Positions 62,033 through 64,000 of a stretch of 64,000 nucleotides of DNA are shown here, piece after piece. Source of the DNA: Secundilactobacillus pentosiphilus. Lineage in GTDB: Bacteria; Bacillota; Bacilli; Lactobacillales; Lactobacillaceae. The notes below the pieces were generated by a model. The model made no database searches, was not told where the DNA came from, and was given only the letters and a program-made list of their open reading frames with translations. Each line of letters begins with the position of its first letter. Position 1 is the stretch's first letter. Made by a program: the position numbers and the translations under genes. Location: positions 1-64,000 of the forward strand of contig NZ_BCMI01000015.1 of the NCBI RefSeq assembly GCF_002217985.1, written 5' to 3'.

Positions 62033-62563
62033 ATGCAGACATCTAAGCTCGTCACGGTTGCCTTAATTGCAGCCGCCAGCATCACCCTATCTGCCACACA
62101 GGCAAGTGCTAAAGCAACCACTAAGGTCCGGTATTATCAGAACATCAAGAACCGCACTGTAACGGTCAAGAACCAAAAGGCAGCCGTTTATACTTCCGCT
62201 ACCTTGAAGCACCGTCACGGTACTATGAAAGGCTATGGTAAAAAGGTAGTCGCCTACTACGCTGCACATGTTACTCAATCCAACGGCCACCGTGCCGTCT
62301 ACTACAAGTTCCGCACTAGCAGTCATAAGGCTGGCTGGGTATGGAGCGGTTATTTAAAAAACGCTAAGTCTGCTTCGTCTGATGGAATGACTATAGATTG
62401 GTCAGAAAGTAAAAGAGAGAATGAGATTGAAAATAAAAACAGCTACCCTAGTAATGATGCAATGGGTGGATATATAACCTATGTAAAACCACAAGCATCT
62501 GGCCCAGGTACAGGATTTGATAAAGCCGAACATTTTCCTAAAGGTTATAAGGTAAACTGGTAA
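62033..62563 (+). CDS. Secreted protein with SH3-like domain, 176 aa
   Basis: A signal peptide (hydrophobic core VALIAAASITLSATQ) is followed by a probable cleavage after ASA near residue 26. Residues 30-110 (TVTVKNQKAAVYTSA, VVAYYAAHVTQSNG, AVYYKFRTSSHKAGWVWSGYLKNA) resemble bacterial SH3/GW-like wall-binding modules common in lactobacillus surface proteins. The C-terminal 65 residues are polar and lower in GC content than the first part. TAGGAG precedes the ATG. It is probably co-transcribed with the next secreted protein gene, 57 bases downstream. Confidence 0.75.
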   Translation: MQTSKLVTVALIAAASITLSATQASAKATTKVRYYQNIKNRTVTVKNQKAAVYTSATLKHRHGTMKGYGKKVVAYYAAHVTQSNGHRAVYYKFRTSSHKAGWVWSGYLKNAKSASSDGMTIDWSESKRENEIENKNSYPSNDAMGGYITYVKPQASGPGTGFDKAEHFPKGYKVNW

Positions 62564-62620
62564 TTAATTAAATTTCAGGATAAAAGACTCGCCTTACTTA
62601 TAACTTGGAGGATGAAAAGA

Positions 62621-62977
62621 ATGAAATTTAGCAATAAACTATTTTTAACTACATTAACTATTATCTCTGTACTATCTGTTACCACCCCAGCACAAGCAAA
62701 AGAAAATAAAGTAAACGGGATGCCCAAATCACTGCAACATGTTTGGCATCGTGGGGCTTACAAAACTAAAATCACTAAACATCATATTTACTGGGCCCCA
62801 AACGGTGGTAAATATAAGACACATATTTCCTTTAAGATGGTTCTCAAGCAGGGCAACAAGTATACAGTTGACAGTCTTAAAATACTTGAGCAAACGCCTT
62901 ATTGGGTAAAAGGCCGTTACATGTATCATGGGATTAAAAACGATCCAATGTACAATATCACTAAATGGCACCGTTAA
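62621..62977 (+). CDS. Small secreted protein, 118 aa
   Basis: A signal peptide (KLFLTTLTIISVLSVTTPAQA) ends in a probable AQA cleavage site near residue 27. The mature 90 residues are basic and rich in Trp, His, Tyr and Lys (MPKSLQHVWHRGAYKTKI), as in small extracellular proteins of lactobacilli of unknown function; the gene at 43826 is of the same general type. GGAGG lies ten bases before the ATG at 62621; the ATG at 62612 touches the binding site. A long hairpin ends the transcript. Confidence 0.75.
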   Translation: MKFSNKLFLTTLTIISVLSVTTPAQAKENKVNGMPKSLQHVWHRGAYKTKITKHHIYWAPNGGKYKTHISFKMVLKQGNKYTVDSLKILEQTPYWVKGRYMYHGIKNDPMYNITKWHR

Positions 62978-62983
62978 TAATCA

Positions 62984-63043
62984 AAAACAATCTAAGATTA
63001 GTTCTGGTATTGATCGATATCAGAATTGATCTTAGATTGTTTT
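62984..63043. terminator. Long terminator hairpin after the secreted protein genes
   Basis: Arms of 27 bases (AAAACAATCTAAGAT and following) pair almost fully with ATCTTAGATTGTTTT across a six-base loop. It may work in both directions. Confidence 0.88.
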
Positions 63044-63196
63044 ATTTTAACAGCACAACAATTAGCATTATTGGTGCATACTTACGAAATCTTACTTTTC
63101 ATTTGAAACGTCTTACTAGCAAATGAACCGGGAAGCTTTTCCGTTTCCACTATATCAGGACGATTGTCAGTAGGTCGAAGGATTTCCGATATATTC

Positions 63197-64000
63197 TTAA
63201 AAATCAACCTTAGCGATTCTAACAGCTAGACTAATAAAACGACTAACATCTTTCATAACTTCCGGTTGATTGATATTCTCAGAAAAAACCATTCCATATG
63301 ATAATTTTTCGTCTGAGTTTAAAGGAATATAACGTAGATCAGTATCTGCTTTATTATAAAGGACACTTGGCACAATTCCAATTCCCATTTTTGCTCGGAC
63401 ATAGGCAATAAGGGTTGAAGTATCTGACTCTTCCTTAAAGTTAATATTAAACATATCGGAAGACAAACTATACTTCAAACTTTCTATGGACGGAAAATTA
63501 TCATTCCCGTTCCATAAATATATATCTCGGCCTGATAGGTCCTGAAAATTGATACTCTGCTTCAAAAACAAAGGATCATTTTCAAGGACAACCACGGAGA
63601 AACCTTTTTCAAAAAGGCGCTCATAATGAATGTTTTTAGAGGCCATAAAAACATCTTTCTGCATCATCATAAAATCAATTGTCTTGTCAGTAAGTAGTTT
63701 CGAAATATTTTTCTCGTGACCTGGGTCTACAAAATAGGGAATTAATTCAAAGTGTGTTCGGGTATTTATAAGGTTTAATGCAATTGGCAACCACTTTTTC
63801 TCAAATGGCAAATCGGTGTATCCCATTTTTATTTTTGGCTTATCCGTCACTTCACCCTGGCGAAGGTTACTAATGACATTTTCCGTTTCATTCATGGTTA
63901 ATGACACATGATTATAAAAGATTTGGCCACTTCGAGTTAGTGCAACTTTATGATGAGTCCGATCAAACAAGCTTACCTTTAACTCTTTTTCAAGATTCTT
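63197..64000 (-). CDS. LysR family transcriptional regulator (5' end outside window)
   Basis: The frame stays open to the window edge, where it reads KNLEKELKVSLFDRTHHKVAL, the end of a LysR helix-turn-helix domain, followed by the linker helix. The remaining 250 or so residues form the effector-binding domain (KIKMGYTDLPFEKKWLP, AKMGIGIVPSVLY). About 35 N-terminal residues lie outside. The target and effector are unknown; the two secreted protein genes are convergent and need not be its targets. Its AT content seems higher than that of most genes in the window. Confidence 0.9.
   Translation of the reverse strand, partial: KNLEKELKVSLFDRTHHKVALTRSGQIFYNHVSLTMNETENVISNLRQGEVTDKPKIKMGYTDLPFEKKWLPIALNLINTRTHFELIPYFVDPGHEKNISKLLTDKTIDFMMMQKDVFMASKNIHYERLFEKGFSVVVLENDPLFLKQSINFQDLSGRDIYLWNGNDNFPSIESLKYSLSSDMFNINFKEESDTSTLIAYVRAKMGIGIVPSVLYNKADTDLRYIPLNSDEKLSYGMVFSENINQPEVMKDVSRFISLAVRIAKVDF

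Noticed and set aside
1-64000. CRISPR arrays, prophage or insertion sequences
   Set aside because: No regularly spaced direct repeats, transposase, integrase or phage structural genes were seen on either strand.

Overview
The window is a chromosomal stretch from a low-GC Gram-positive bacterium of the family Lactobacillaceae. The evidence is the peptidoglycan L-Lys/D-Asp cross-bridge genes, an S(MK)-box in front of metK, a T-box in front of leuS, paired GH65 disaccharide phosphorylases with beta-phosphoglucomutase, PepV, BioY, and frequent TTG/GTG starts behind strong AGGAGG-type ribosome binding sites. Genus or species cannot be fixed from the sequence alone. No prophage, insertion sequence, CRISPR array or plasmid function is visible.

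Layout. 1-1276: the 3' part of a 5S rRNA gene and eleven tRNA genes closed by a terminator. 1.3-7 kb: two unknown small proteins, a membrane protein, metK (S(MK)-box SAM riboswitch), a DHA2-type MFS exporter, a DUF960 protein and a YtqB-like methyltransferase. 7.1-9.9 kb: T-box plus leuS. 10-21.5 kb: a complete purEKCSQLFMNHD operon preceded by two inverted PurBox-like sites. 21.7-28.3 kb: a MurJ/YtgP-type flippase, NAD(P)HX dehydratase, pepV-usp, a deoxynucleoside kinase and a Cof-type HAD phosphatase. 28.5-33.6 kb: a 1444-residue fusion of two 2-hydroxyacyl-CoA-dehydratase activase domains and a dehydratase/double-cubane-cluster-like part, followed by a TetR regulator. 33.8-39.7 kb (minus): pgmB and two GH65 phosphorylases. 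39.9-45.3 kb: mscL, a CPBP protease, an OhrR-like regulator, bioY, small secreted proteins and lipoproteins, and tRNA-Leu(CAG). 45.7-48.1 kb: an ica/pga-like cluster for poly-N-acetylglucosamine. 48.2-50.3 kb: a TPP riboswitch controlling a thiamine-pyrimidine salvage hydrolase and a YkoE-type transporter subunit. 50.3-54.7 kb: a polyprenyl synthase, a SufT-like factor, an HTH-TPR regulator and several tiny unknown genes. 55-60.5 kb: asnB-like, murE, ATP-grasp D-Asp ligase and aspartate racemase, a probable cross-bridge unit. 60.5-64 kb: a MITE-like repeat, DUF1516, DUF2187, tRNA-Gly, two small secreted proteins and a LysR gene cut by the window end.

How parts work together. The pur operon makes IMP de novo and is probably PurR-controlled. 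The 55-60 kb unit would make D-Asp (racemase), activate and attach it (ATP-grasp ligase), build the Lys-containing muropeptide (MurE) and amidate the bridge (AsnB/AsnH-like). The GH65 enzymes release beta-glucose-1-phosphate that PgmB converts to glucose-6-phosphate. Three different RNA sensors (SAM, charged tRNA-Leu, TPP) are recognisable. The least understood items are the 1444-residue Fe-S fusion protein with its TetR partner, a structured leader in front of the asnB-like gene, a CcpA-site-controlled 78-residue protein, a two-copy MITE-like repeat lying over gene 3' ends, and a trio of tiny co-directional genes at 53.4-54.3 kb.
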